From contig CAJTUV010000041.1 of the NCBI GenBank assembly GCA_910579515.1, positions 1-27,808 of the forward strand: a DNA stretch of 27,808 nt, written 5' to 3'. This document shows, piece by piece, positions 6,903 through 15,328 of this stretch (position 1 is its first letter; each line of letters begins with the position of its first letter). Below the pieces are notes generated by a model. The model searched no databases. It was not told the DNA's origin and saw nothing but the letters and a program-made list of their open reading frames with translations. The DNA is from an uncultured Hungatella sp. (GTDB lineage: Bacteria > Bacillota > Clostridia > Lachnospirales > Lachnospiraceae). The translations under genes and the position numbers were made by a program.

Positions 6903-8138
6903 ATGGCAAGCGTTTATTCGGTTACCCAGGTAAATTCATACATTAAGAATATGTTCGTTCAGGATTTTCTTCTGAATCGTATCAGCGTGCGGGGAGAGGT
7001 ATCGAACTGTAAGTACCATACGTCGGGCCATATTTATTTTACATTAAAGGACAAGTCAGGGACCTTATCTGCGGTGATGTTTGCCAGCCAGCGGCGGGGT
7101 CTCGCTTTTGGATTGCAGGAAGGGCAGCAGGTGGTGGTCTCTGGAAGCGTTGATGTGTATGAGAGGGACGGAAAATATCAGCTCTATGCCAAGGAAATAA
7201 AGCGCGAGGGCGTTGGAGATTTATTTGAACGCTTTCAAAAATTAAGAGATGAGCTGGAAGACATGGGAATGTTTGCAGCAGAATACAAACAGCCCATTCC
7301 GAAGTATGCCAAAACCGTAGGGGTGGTGACGGCGAGTACAGGAGCCGCTATTCGGGATATTATGAATATTTCCGCCAGGCGCAATCCTTATGTGCAGCTC
7401 GTTCTCTATCCGGCTCTGGTTCAGGGGGAGAATGCAAAGGAGAGTATCGTGAAAGGAATCCAGACCCTGGATGCTATGGGGCTGGATGTGATGATAGTGG
7501 GAAGAGGCGGCGGTTCTATTGAAGATTTGTGGGCGTTCAATGAAGAGATGGTCGCAAGAGCCATTTTTGATTGTAAAACCCCTGTTATCTCTGCAGTAGG
7601 CCATGAAACGGATGTGACCATAGCAGACTATGTGGCGGATTTGCGGGCCCCTACTCCTTCAGCGGCAGCAGAACTGGCAGTATTTGATTACAGTCAGTTT
7701 GAAGGACGGCTTCAGGTAATCTTTCAGGCTCTGACAAGAGGGATGGAGAGAAGTCTGGAGCGCAAAAAGTCACGGCTGGACCAATACAGATTAAAGCTTC
7801 AAATGCATCATCCAGAGAGACGGCTCAATGAATATCAACAGCGGCTTGTGGATATGGAGGAGCAGATGGAGCGTTTTTTAGAACAGAGATTGACGGACAG
7901 AAAGCATCGGCTGGCTCTGCTTTGTGGTCGGCTTCATGGACTGTCTCCACTGGAAACCTTAAGTCGTGGATTTGGATATGTGACAGCGGATACGGGAAAG
8001 GCGGTGACATCCGTCAAGCAGGTGAAATCAGGGCGGCACCTTCAGGTGCGTTTGGCAGACGGCGAGATGAAAACACAGGTTTTGGAGATTTTAAGTTATG
8101 AAGAAGAGGAGGGAGAGCATGGAAGAGTTGTCGATTGA
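6903..8138 (+). CDS. xseA: Exodeoxyribonuclease VII large subunit
   Basis: 411 aa. The N-terminal OB-fold (about residues 1-100, with VRGEVSNCKYHTSGHIYFTL) binds single-stranded DNA; the catalytic domain follows with GVVTASTGAAIRDI near 140, GRGGGSIEDLW at 200-210 and VISAVGHETDVTIADYVADL at about 228-247; a long coiled-coil from ~270 to 350 is where XseB subunits bind; the C-terminus ends with LSRGFGYV. Degrades single-stranded DNA from either end. Length is typical. The 3' end overlaps xseB by 20 bp. Confidence 0.96.
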   Translation: MASVYSVTQVNSYIKNMFVQDFLLNRISVRGEVSNCKYHTSGHIYFTLKDKSGTLSAVMFASQRRGLAFGLQEGQQVVVSGSVDVYERDGKYQLYAKEIKREGVGDLFERFQKLRDELEDMGMFAAEYKQPIPKYAKTVGVVTASTGAAIRDIMNISARRNPYVQLVLYPALVQGENAKESIVKGIQTLDAMGLDVMIVGRGGGSIEDLWAFNEEMVARAIFDCKTPVISAVGHETDVTIADYVADLRAPTPSAAAELAVFDYSQFEGRLQVIFQALTRGMERSLERKKSRLDQYRLKLQMHHPERRLNEYQQRLVDMEEQMERFLEQRLTDRKHRLALLCGRLHGLSPLETLSRGFGYVTADTGKAVTSVKQVKSGRHLQVRLADGEMKTQVLEILSYEEEEGEHGRVVD

Positions 8139-8316
8139 AGAAACTTTAAAAGAGCTGGAACAGATTATTGAAAAAATGGAAGACAGAGACAGTTCTTTAG
8201 AGGACACGTTTTCCCTTTATGAGTCGGGGATAAAGATGGTAAAAGCATGTAACGAAAAGATTGAGCGTGTGGAGAAAAAGATACAGATATTGTCGGAGGA
8301 AGGACAAGATGCTTAA
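8119..8316 (+). CDS. xseB: Exodeoxyribonuclease VII small subunit
   Basis: 65 aa from ATG 8119, which follows AGAGGAGGGAG; an upstream in-frame ATG at 8098 has no ribosome site and would add only seven residues. The helical hairpin IEETLKELEQIIEKMEDRD / SLYESGIKMVKACNEKI is the XseB signature; several copies coat the XseA coiled coil. It overlaps xseA by 20 bp at the 5' end and ispA by 8 bp at the 3' end, implying coupled translation. Confidence 0.94.
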   Translation: MEELSIEETLKELEQIIEKMEDRDSSLEDTFSLYESGIKMVKACNEKIERVEKKIQILSEEGQDA

Positions 8317-9199
8317 AGCAAAGGAGCTTCTTAATCAATACACAAAAGAGACAGAAGATGTAATATTGAGTTATCTGCCTTCAGAGGAAGGGTATCAAAA
8401 GACTGTGCTTTCAGCCATGAATTACAGCGTGAAGGCAGGGGGAAAGCGGCTGCGTCCTTTGTTATTAATGGAAATATATCGGATGTTCGGAGGAAAAGGG
8501 CGAGAGGCAGAACCTTTCATGGCGGCCATTGAAATGATACACACGTTTTCTCTGGTCCATGATGATTTGCCTTGTATGGATAATGATGAGTTCCGCAGAG
8601 GACTTCCCACTACATGGGTAAAATATGGTTATGATATGGCGGTATTGGCAGGAGACGGGCTGTATGGGTATGCCTTTGAGACAGCTGCCAAGGCCCTTGA
8701 ATTTACCCAAAATCCGGCCAGGGTAGCCAGGTGTATGGGGATTTTGGCTCAAAAATCAGGAATTTATGGTATGATCGGCGGACAAACTCTGGATGTGGAA
8801 CTGACAAAAAAGCCAGTGAACAAGGAGCAGCTGGAGTTTATTTACAGATTGAAAACAGGGGCTCTGATAGAGTGTCCTATGGTAATAGGAGCTGTTTTGG
8901 CAGGAGCGGATGAGGATCAGGTTAGTACCGTGGAGAGGATGGCGTCTTGCATTGGGAAGGCATTTCAGATTCAGGACGATATTCTGGATGTAACCAGCAG
9001 CCAGGAGGTGCTGGGAAAGCCGGTCTTAAGCGACGAGAAAAATGGAAAGAACACTTACGTCGCCTTGTATGGTATGGAGCAGGCAAAACAGGCAGTGAAG
9101 GAATTGTCTGAGGAGGCAGTATTGGCGTTGGAAAGCCTTCCCGGAGACCATGAGTTTATGAGGCAGTTGATCATGATGCTGGTGACAAGAGAAAAGTAG
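8309..9199 (+). CDS. ispA: Polyprenyl synthase (farnesyl/geranylgeranyl diphosphate synthase)
   Basis: 296 aa, start overlapping the end of xseB, with GGAGGAAGG upstream; upstream in-frame extension to 8261 lies inside xseB. It condenses isopentenyl and allylic diphosphates. The first Asp-rich motif DDLPCMDNDEFRRG is at residues 85-98, with Asn and Glu where many homologues have DDD, and the second, FQIQDDILD, ends at 227. GGKRLRP, the IPP-binding motif, is near residue 41. Followed after 10 bp by dxs, so two steps of isoprenoid supply are cotranscribed. Product chain length (C15 or C20) cannot be read safely from the sequence. Confidence 0.94.
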   Translation: MLKAKELLNQYTKETEDVILSYLPSEEGYQKTVLSAMNYSVKAGGKRLRPLLLMEIYRMFGGKGREAEPFMAAIEMIHTFSLVHDDLPCMDNDEFRRGLPTTWVKYGYDMAVLAGDGLYGYAFETAAKALEFTQNPARVARCMGILAQKSGIYGMIGGQTLDVELTKKPVNKEQLEFIYRLKTGALIECPMVIGAVLAGADEDQVSTVERMASCIGKAFQIQDDILDVTSSQEVLGKPVLSDEKNGKNTYVALYGMEQAKQAVKELSEEAVLALESLPGDHEFMRQLIMMLVTREK

Positions 9200-9209
9200 G
9201 GAAAAGCTT

Positions 9210-11072
9210 ATGCTGGAGAGGATAAACGGGCCTCAGGATATTATGGCCTTAAATCAGGAGGAACTGGCAGATTTAGCCCAGGAAATCAGAGAGTTTTTGA
9301 TTGAAAAAATCAGTACCACAGGAGGGCACTTGGCTTCTAATTTAGGCGTGGTGGAATTGACTATAGCTATTTTCAGAACTTTTCATCTGCCTGAAGATAA
9401 AATAATCTGGGATGTAGGGCATCAGGCATATACCCATAAAATATTGAGCGGGCGCAGAGAAGAGTTTGATGAGCTGCGGCAGTTTGGCGGCATCAGTGGT
9501 TTTCCAAAGACAAAGGAAAGCCCTTGTGACGCTTTTAATACTGGTCACAGCTCCACCTCGATTTCCGCCGGATTGGGAATGGCTTTGGCACGGGACTTGA
9601 GAGAAGAGTCCCATTTTGTGGTTTCTATAATTGGGGACGGAGCTTTGACTGGCGGAATGGCTTACGAGGCATTAAACAATGCTGCCAGAATAGACAGGAA
9701 TTTTATTATTATCTTAAATGACAACAATATGTCTATCTCCGAGAATGTAGGAGGGATATCTAAGTATTTAACTAGTCTGAGGACCGGAGAGGGATATAAT
9801 GATTTGAAAAAAAATGTTACGTCTGCCCTGGAAAAAATTCCGGTGGCAGGGCCTAAACTGATTGATAAAATCAGCCGGACCAAACAGGGAATCAAACAGC
9901 TTTTGATTCCCGGCATGTTGTTTGAAGATATGGGTATTACGTATCTGGGGCCTGTAGACGGGCATGATACGAAACGCCTGTGCAAGGTTTTAAAAGAAGC
10001 CAAGCGTTTGAATCATGCGGTACTGGTTCATGTATTGACCAAGAAAGGAAAGGGCTACAGACCGGCAGAGAAGCAGCCAGACAGGTTTCACGGCGTGGAT
10101 CCCTTTGATATAAAAACAGGAAAGCCAAAGAAAGAGAGGATTTTCCCCTCCTATACGGAGGTGTTCTCAAAGCAGCTCTGCTATTTAGCAGGGAAAGATG
10201 AACGAATCGTCGCTGTCACAGCGGCCATGCCGGAGGGAACAGGGCTAAAGCGTTTCCAGAAGCTGTATCCGGAGCGTTTTTTTGACGTAGGCATTGCGGA
10301 GCAGCATGGAGTCACCAGCGCAGCCGGAATGGCGGCTGGCGGTCTTCGGCCTGTGGTGGCAGTCTATTCTTCGTTTTTACAGAGAGGATACGATCAGATT
10401 CTTCATGATGTGTGTATTCAGAATCTTCCGGTGGTGTTCGCTGTGGACAGGGCTGGATTGGTGGGGAGCGATGGAGAGACTCACCAGGGAATTTTTGATT
10501 TGTCCTATTTGACTTCGATTCCCAATATGAGCGTTTTGGCGCCTAAGAATCTGTGGGAGCTGCGCAGAGAGATGGAGTTTGCCTTATCCTATAACGGGCC
10601 GATTGCCATTCGCTATCCCAGGGGGGAGGCGTATCGGGGGCTGAAAGAGTTTGATGCGCCTGTGGAATACGGAAAAGGAGAGATTCTCTATGAGGGAAAG
10701 GAACTTGCTCTTTTAGCTGTGGGAAGCATGGTCAGCACGGCGGAGCACATTCGTGATAAGCTGATGGCAGAGGGAATTGAGGCGACGCTGGCGAACGGAA
10801 GGTTCATCAAGCCTGTGGATTTTGAATTGGTGGATGATCTGGCAAAGAATCATAGTCATTTGGTAACTTTGGAGGAGAATGTTCTTCAGGGCGGCTTTGG
10901 GCTTCAGGTTTTGGCTTATGTGCATGAACATTATCCCCAAGTCAAAGTTTTAACTATTGCATTGCCGGATACTTATGTGGAACATGGCAATGTATCTTTG
11001 CTCAGAGAGACTTTGGAGATAGACAGTGATTCTATTATCCGCAAGATGAAGGAACAAGGATTTGCAGGCTGA
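9210..11072 (+). CDS. dxs: 1-deoxy-D-xylulose-5-phosphate synthase
   Basis: 620 aa, full length for the family. It makes DXP from pyruvate and glyceraldehyde 3-phosphate, the first step of the MEP pathway, using thiamine diphosphate. Visible motifs: DVGHQAYTHKIL near residue 68, TGHSSTSISAGLGMA near 113, the ThDP motif GDGALTGGMAYEALNNA at 142-158, and in the transketolase pyrimidine domain DVGIAEQHGVTSAAGMA near 360 followed by DRAGLVGSDGETHQG. Next to ispA, as in B. subtilis. No truncation or missing key residue seen. Confidence 0.97.
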   Translation: MLERINGPQDIMALNQEELADLAQEIREFLIEKISTTGGHLASNLGVVELTIAIFRTFHLPEDKIIWDVGHQAYTHKILSGRREEFDELRQFGGISGFPKTKESPCDAFNTGHSSTSISAGLGMALARDLREESHFVVSIIGDGALTGGMAYEALNNAARIDRNFIIILNDNNMSISENVGGISKYLTSLRTGEGYNDLKKNVTSALEKIPVAGPKLIDKISRTKQGIKQLLIPGMLFEDMGITYLGPVDGHDTKRLCKVLKEAKRLNHAVLVHVLTKKGKGYRPAEKQPDRFHGVDPFDIKTGKPKKERIFPSYTEVFSKQLCYLAGKDERIVAVTAAMPEGTGLKRFQKLYPERFFDVGIAEQHGVTSAAGMAAGGLRPVVAVYSSFLQRGYDQILHDVCIQNLPVVFAVDRAGLVGSDGETHQGIFDLSYLTSIPNMSVLAPKNLWELRREMEFALSYNGPIAIRYPRGEAYRGLKEFDAPVEYGKGEILYEGKELALLAVGSMVSTAEHIRDKLMAEGIEATLANGRFIKPVDFELVDDLAKNHSHLVTLEENVLQGGFGLQVLAYVHEHYPQVKVLTIALPDTYVEHGNVSLLRETLEIDSDSIIRKMKEQGFAG

Positions 11073-11098
11073 GGTCTTGGAGGCAGAAAGAGGATAGG

Positions 11099-11902
11099 AT
11101 GAGAGAGAGACTGGATGTACTTTTAGTGAAGAGAAACCTGGCGGAGTCCAGAGAAAAGGCGAAGGCCGTTATCATGTCTGGAATCGTCTATGTAGAAGGA
11201 CAGAAAGAGGATAAAGCAGGAACTATGTTTGAGGAAACGGTCTCTGTCGAGGTGAGGGGAAATACTCTTCCCTTTGTGAGCCGAGGCGGTTTGAAGTTAG
11301 AAAAAGCTATGACTCATTTCGGACTTTCTCTGGAAGGAAAAATCTGTATGGACGTGGGAGCCTCTACAGGCGGATTTACGGATTGTATGTTACAGCATGG
11401 CGCAGTGAAAGTGTATGCGGTAGATGTGGGACACGGGCAGCTGGCATGGAAGCTGCGGCAGGATGAGAGAGTCGTGTGCATGGAGAAAACCAATATTCGC
11501 TATGTGACAGAAAGCCAGGTTGCGGATAAGATTCAGTTTGCCTCCATTGATGTCTCCTTTATATCGCTGACCAAGGTTTTAGAACCTGTAAAAGAGCTTT
11601 TGGAAGAGGGTGGGCAGATCGTCTGCCTGATTAAGCCTCAGTTTGAAGCCGGACGGGAGAAAGTAGGCAAGAAGGGCGTGGTGAGAGAGAAAAGCACCCA
11701 TCTTGAGGTGATTGAGACGATTATAGCCTACGCAGAATCTATAGGATTTGCGGTTTTAAATCTGGAATATTCGCCGATTAAGGGGCCAGAGGGAAACATT
11801 GAATATTTATTGTATTTGCAAAAATCCATCCCAGGGGATGCGGCTGGAGGACAGCCGGTAAATCCTGAAGCAGTAGTGGAACAAGCCCACAAATCCCTAT
11901 AG
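11099..11902 (+). CDS. tlyA: TlyA-family rRNA 2'-O-methyltransferase (hemolysin A family)
   Basis: 267 aa. An N-terminal S4 RNA-binding domain (residues 2-60: RLDVLLVKRNLAESREKAKA) is followed by an FtsJ-type Rossmann methyltransferase with the SAM motif MDVGASTGGFTDCML at 84-98 and AVDVGHGQLAWKLR shortly after; IKPQFEAGREKVGKKG is the later catalytic-lysine region. Characterised TlyA enzymes methylate 16S/23S rRNA ribose positions; whether this one acts on one or both rRNAs cannot be told here. It sits 26 bp after dxs and 12 bp before nadK, the usual Firmicutes order (B. subtilis yqxC). Confidence 0.93.
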   Translation: MRERLDVLLVKRNLAESREKAKAVIMSGIVYVEGQKEDKAGTMFEETVSVEVRGNTLPFVSRGGLKLEKAMTHFGLSLEGKICMDVGASTGGFTDCMLQHGAVKVYAVDVGHGQLAWKLRQDERVVCMEKTNIRYVTESQVADKIQFASIDVSFISLTKVLEPVKELLEEGGQIVCLIKPQFEAGREKVGKKGVVREKSTHLEVIETIIAYAESIGFAVLNLEYSPIKGPEGNIEYLLYLQKSIPGDAAGGQPVNPEAVVEQAHKSL

Positions 11903-11914
11903 GAGCGGACGGTA

Positions 11915-12772
11915 ATGAAGTACTTTTACTTGATTTTAAACCCGCAGAAGGCGGGAGCGGTGGAGATGGCAGAGCAGATTCAGGAATATCTTTTGAACCA
12001 TGGATGTACCTGTCAGATTCAGGGAGAGCTGGAACAGGAAAAAGGGTTCTCCTACCGATATACAAATGCCTGCCAGGTGCCTGAGAATACGGAATGCGTC
12101 ATTACTCTGGGCGGCGACGGGACTCTGATTCAGGCCGCCAGAGATCTGGCGGGGAGAAGACTTCCGATTCTGGGAGTGAATATGGGAAATGTGGGATATC
12201 TGACACAGATTGGGCGTCAGGAAGATGTGGCAGGGATGTTAGAGGATTTAATCCATGATCAGTATCGGTTGGAAAAAAGAATGATGTTAAAAGGAACTGT
12301 GCTTCGGGGCGGCCGGGCCATCAAAGAAGATTTGGCATTAAACGAGGTGGTGATTTCCAGGCGGGAGATTCTGCGGCTTTTAAAATTAAAGGTTTTTGTC
12401 AATGGGGAGCCGCTTCATCAGTACCAGGCAGACGGCATGATCGTGGCCACGCCTACAGGCTCCACTGCCTATAATCTGTCTGCAGGCGGCCCCATTGTGG
12501 AGCCGACGGCTCAAATGACCATATTGACTCCCATCTGTTCCCACGCCCTCAATGGACGCAGCATTGTACTCTCATCAGAAGACCGGATTGAGATTGAGGT
12601 TTTGGGAAATGAGAAAGACGGCCAGGCGGCGATTTTTGACGGAGATACCTTTATTCATTTGAAGACAGAAGACCGTTTGAGAATAGAAAGGTCAGAGACA
12701 GAAACGATTCTGGTGAAGCTGAAGGAAGTTTCCTTTTTGGATAACCTTCGCAGCAAGTTAGCCGGAATATAG
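11915..12772 (+). CDS. nadK: NAD(+) kinase
   Basis: 285 aa. Phosphorylates NAD to NADP. The diagnostic GGDGTLIQAAR is at residues 66-76; LALNEVVISRR and GMIVATPTGSTAYNLSAGGP follow in the expected order for the NadK all-beta C-terminal domain. Length is typical. Start has AGGAGCGGACGG upstream. Followed 9 bp later by argR in the same transcription unit. Confidence 0.96.
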   Translation: MKYFYLILNPQKAGAVEMAEQIQEYLLNHGCTCQIQGELEQEKGFSYRYTNACQVPENTECVITLGGDGTLIQAARDLAGRRLPILGVNMGNVGYLTQIGRQEDVAGMLEDLIHDQYRLEKRMMLKGTVLRGGRAIKEDLALNEVVISRREILRLLKLKVFVNGEPLHQYQADGMIVATPTGSTAYNLSAGGPIVEPTAQMTILTPICSHALNGRSIVLSSEDRIEIEVLGNEKDGQAAIFDGDTFIHLKTEDRLRIERSETETILVKLKEVSFLDNLRSKLAGI

Positions 12773-12781
12773 GAGGCATAA

Positions 12782-13234
12782 ATGGCGAAGATAGAACGGC
12801 ACAGTAAGATTGTGGAATTAATCGGAAAATATGAAATTGAAACCCAGGAGGAACTGGCAGAATATTTAAACAGAGCCGGTTATCAGGTAACCCAGGCAAC
12901 AGTTTCCAGAGACATTCGGGAGTTAAAGCTTTCCAAGATCCAGTCAGAAAATGGAAAACAGAGATATGTAGTGCTGCAGGGAAGAGAGAATTTCAGTGAT
13001 AAGTACATCCGGGTTTTAAAAGACGGTTATCTGTCTATGGACATGGCTCAGAATATTTTGGTGATAAAGACAGTTTCTGGAATGGCTATGGCTGTGGCTG
13101 CAGCTCTTGACGCCCTTCACTTTCAGGAAATCGTAGGGTGTATTGCAGGCGACGACACCATTATGTGCGCAGTCCGAAGCGTGGACGATACGATTCTCGT
13201 TATGGATAAAATCAGTAAATTAATTACAAATTAG
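12782..13234 (+). CDS. argR: Arginine repressor ArgR/AhrC
   Basis: 150 aa. Winged helix N-terminal domain (HSKIVELIGKYEIETQEELA, then QATVSRDIRELKLSKI) and a C-terminal hexamerisation/arginine-binding domain with GMAMAVAAALDALHFQEIVG and GCIAGDDTIMCAVR. Binds ARG boxes when arginine is abundant, repressing biosynthesis. Start preceded by AGGAGGCATA. The nadK-argR-recN order is conserved across Firmicutes. No arginine genes are in the window, so it acts on distant targets. Confidence 0.96.
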   Translation: MAKIERHSKIVELIGKYEIETQEELAEYLNRAGYQVTQATVSRDIRELKLSKIQSENGKQRYVVLQGRENFSDKYIRVLKDGYLSMDMAQNILVIKTVSGMAMAVAAALDALHFQEIVGCIAGDDTIMCAVRSVDDTILVMDKISKLITN

Positions 13235-13257
13235 AAAATAGAACAGGAGGCGTTTGG

Positions 13258-14925
13258 ATGCTCTTAGATTTACAGGTGAAAAATCTGGCTTTGATCGAGA
13301 AGGCCCAGGTATCGTTTACGGAAGGACTTAATATTTTGACCGGAGAGACAGGAGCGGGAAAGTCGATTATTCTTGGTTCTGTGAATATGGCTTTGGGCGG
13401 AAAGGCGTCTAAGGATATGATCCGCCAGGGAGCCGATTTTGCTACCGTGGAGTTGATTTTTTCTGTTGACGAAGAAGAGAAGCGTCAGCGGCTAAGAGAA
13501 ATGGAGATAGAACTTCCAGAGGATCATACGCTGATTATTACCAAAAAGCTCATGCCTTCCAGAAGCGTCAGCAAAGTAAATGATGAAACGGTGACAGCTG
13601 GGCGTTTGAAAGAGATCACCAGCCTTTTGATTGATATTCACGGTCAGCACGAACATCAATCTCTGTTATACAAGTCTAAACATCTTCAGATTCTGGATCT
13701 TTATGCAAAATCCCAAAGCGCCGCGTTGAAAGAGAAGATATCAGGGGAATACCGCAGATACCAGGAGCTTTTAAAAAGGCTGGAGAGTATGAATCTGGAC
13801 CAGGAGAGCCGGATTCGGGAGATGGATTTTTTACAGTATGAGATTGACGAACTGGAGAAGGCTGGAATCAAGGACGGCGAGGAAGAGGAGCTGACGGTTC
13901 AGTACCGCCGTATGCTTCATTCTCAGAAAATTATGGAGAGCTTATCTTTTGCCTATCAGACTATTGACAAAGAACAGATTGGACAGGCGCTAAAGCATGT
14001 GATTTTGGCGTCAGAGTACGACGAGAGTTTAGGTAAAATCAGGGACCAACTGTATGATGCAGAGGCTATTTTAAGCGATGTAGGCCGCGATATCAGCGAT
14101 TATATGGAGGAGTTTTCCTTTGACGAGGAACGGTTTCGCCAGGTAGAAGAAAGGCTGGATTTGCTCCATAATCTTCAAGCTAAATATGGAAATACGGCAG
14201 GAGAGATTTTGGAACAACTGGACAAAAAGAAAAAGCGCCTGGAGGAGCTGGAAGATTTTGACGTGATGAAGGCGGAGGCGGAGAAAGAATTTGGAGAGTG
14301 CAGGAATCAGTTGGAAACGCTTTGTGAACAATTATCTCAAGTGAGAAAAAAAGCGGCCAAAGCTTTGACAAAGGAAATCCGTCAGGGATTAAAGGATTTG
14401 AATTTTATAGACGTTCAGTTTGATATGGAGTTTAAGCGGCTGGAACAGTATACGGCTGGAGGGTACGACGAGGCAGAATTTTTGATTTCCACCAATCCCG
14501 GCCTTCCGATGCGGCCTTTAGGGGCTGTGGCCTCTGGCGGAGAATTGTCAAGAATTATGTTGGCAATCAAAGCGGTGCTGGCTGATACAGACGATATTCC
14601 TACCTTGATTTTCGATGAGATTGATACGGGAATCAGCGGCCGGACGGCCCAGAAGGTTTCAGAGAAAATGGCTTATATAGCCAGAAATCACCAGGTCATC
14701 TGCATCACCCATCTGCCCCAGATTGCGGCCATGGCCGACGCTCATTTTGAGATTGCCAAGGCAACTTCAGAAGGAAGCACCGCCACCACCATCAGGCAGC
14801 TTGGAGAACAGGAGATGGTGGAGGAACTGGCCAGACTGTTAGGCGGAGCCAAGATTACAGAAGCAGTGGTGGACAATGCCAGGGAGATGAAGGAGTTGGC
14901 CAGACAGGGAAAAGCTTCTTCATAA
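13258..14925 (+). CDS. recN: DNA repair protein RecN
   Basis: 555 aa, SMC-like ATPase of double-strand break repair. Walker A GETGAGKS at 29-36; DIHGQHEHQSLL near 125; a long central coiled coil (about 150-400); ABC signature ASGGELSRIMLAIKA from 425; Walker B and D-loop PTLIFDEIDTGISGRTAQKV near 448; and a C-terminal ICITHLPQIAAMADAHFEI. Strong AGGAGG site before the ATG. The last 6 bp overlap the end of the convergent minus-strand gene at 14920-15171. Confidence 0.96.
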   Translation: MLLDLQVKNLALIEKAQVSFTEGLNILTGETGAGKSIILGSVNMALGGKASKDMIRQGADFATVELIFSVDEEEKRQRLREMEIELPEDHTLIITKKLMPSRSVSKVNDETVTAGRLKEITSLLIDIHGQHEHQSLLYKSKHLQILDLYAKSQSAALKEKISGEYRRYQELLKRLESMNLDQESRIREMDFLQYEIDELEKAGIKDGEEEELTVQYRRMLHSQKIMESLSFAYQTIDKEQIGQALKHVILASEYDESLGKIRDQLYDAEAILSDVGRDISDYMEEFSFDEERFRQVEERLDLLHNLQAKYGNTAGEILEQLDKKKKRLEELEDFDVMKAEAEKEFGECRNQLETLCEQLSQVRKKAAKALTKEIRQGLKDLNFIDVQFDMEFKRLEQYTAGGYDEAEFLISTNPGLPMRPLGAVASGGELSRIMLAIKAVLADTDDIPTLIFDEIDTGISGRTAQKVSEKMAYIARNHQVICITHLPQIAAMADAHFEIAKATSEGSTATTIRQLGEQEMVEELARLLGGAKITEAVVDNAREMKELARQGKASS

Positions 14926-15171
14926 ATACCGGTAGATAAGAAGGGCCAGGGCAACCCCGATAATACTGGCTATGGTGATTTTGATGGACAGTCCAAAGGT
15001 GATAACCAGCACTCCCAGATTTAAGATAAGCGGAGTGTCCAGTCCAAAAGACTGGCCAAAGTTCAACCAGGATAGCCAGGGGATGCCTGCGGCCAGGCTT
15101 CCTAAAAAGCCGCCTAATACAATGCCGGATAAGAGCAATAGCAGTAAAATCCAGAAATTTTTGTTTCTCAT
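14920..15171 (-). CDS. DUF4321-type small membrane protein
   Basis: 83 aa with two or three membrane segments: about residues 6-25 (FWILLLLLLSGIVLGGFLGS), a central stretch near 46-60 and 64-82 (IKITIASIIGVALALLIYRYL). The GIVLGGFLG...WLSWLNFGQSFGL...LNLGVLVITFGLSIKI pattern matches what I know of the DUF4321 family of clostridial membrane proteins, function unknown. It runs against recN (6-bp tail overlap) and is divergent from spoIVB. AAAGGAAG lies 8-9 nt before its ATG. Family call is from memory of the pattern, not a search. Confidence 0.8.
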   Translation of the reverse strand: MRNKNFWILLLLLLSGIVLGGFLGSLAAGIPWLSWLNFGQSFGLDTPLILNLGVLVITFGLSIKITIASIIGVALALLIYRYL

Positions 15172-15204
15172 GATGATCTTCCTTTATGTTTTTCGATGAT
15201 TTCA

Positions 15205-15233
15205 AGTTTAGCATAACAAGAAAAACTTAACAA
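15205..15233 (-). promoter_or_regulatory. Candidate promoter of the DUF4321 gene
   Basis: On the minus strand, TTGTTA (15233-15228), a 17-nt spacer and TAAACT (15210-15205) give a 4/6 + 4/6 SigA-type promoter about 35 nt before the ATG. Confidence 0.4.
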
Positions 15234-15246
15234 CTAAAAAATAACA

Positions 15247-15275
15247 GAGTGTTTTTGAAATCATGGCACATACTA
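15247..15275 (+). promoter_or_regulatory. Candidate forespore (SigG-type) promoter of spoIVB
   Basis: CATACTA at 15269-15275 matches the SigG -10 (CATnnTA) exactly, with GAGTG at 15247-15251 as a weak -35 at a 17-nt spacing. spoIVB is SigF/SigG dependent in Bacillus. The same bases also resemble a SigE -10, so the assignment of the sigma factor is uncertain. Confidence 0.4.
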
Positions 15276-15279
15276 TAAA

Positions 15280-15300
15280 GGGAGTCTTAACGAAGACTTC
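15280..15300 (+). other. Hairpin in the spoIVB leader
   Basis: GGAGTCTT (about 15281-15288) pairs with AAGACTTC (15293-15300) around a 4-nt loop, with one G-U pair. It lies between the candidate promoter and the ribosome site of spoIVB; it may be a leader structure or a weak terminator for read-through from recN. Confidence 0.35.
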
Positions 15301-15328
15301 CTTTGACATAAAGATCAGGAGGTGTGTC

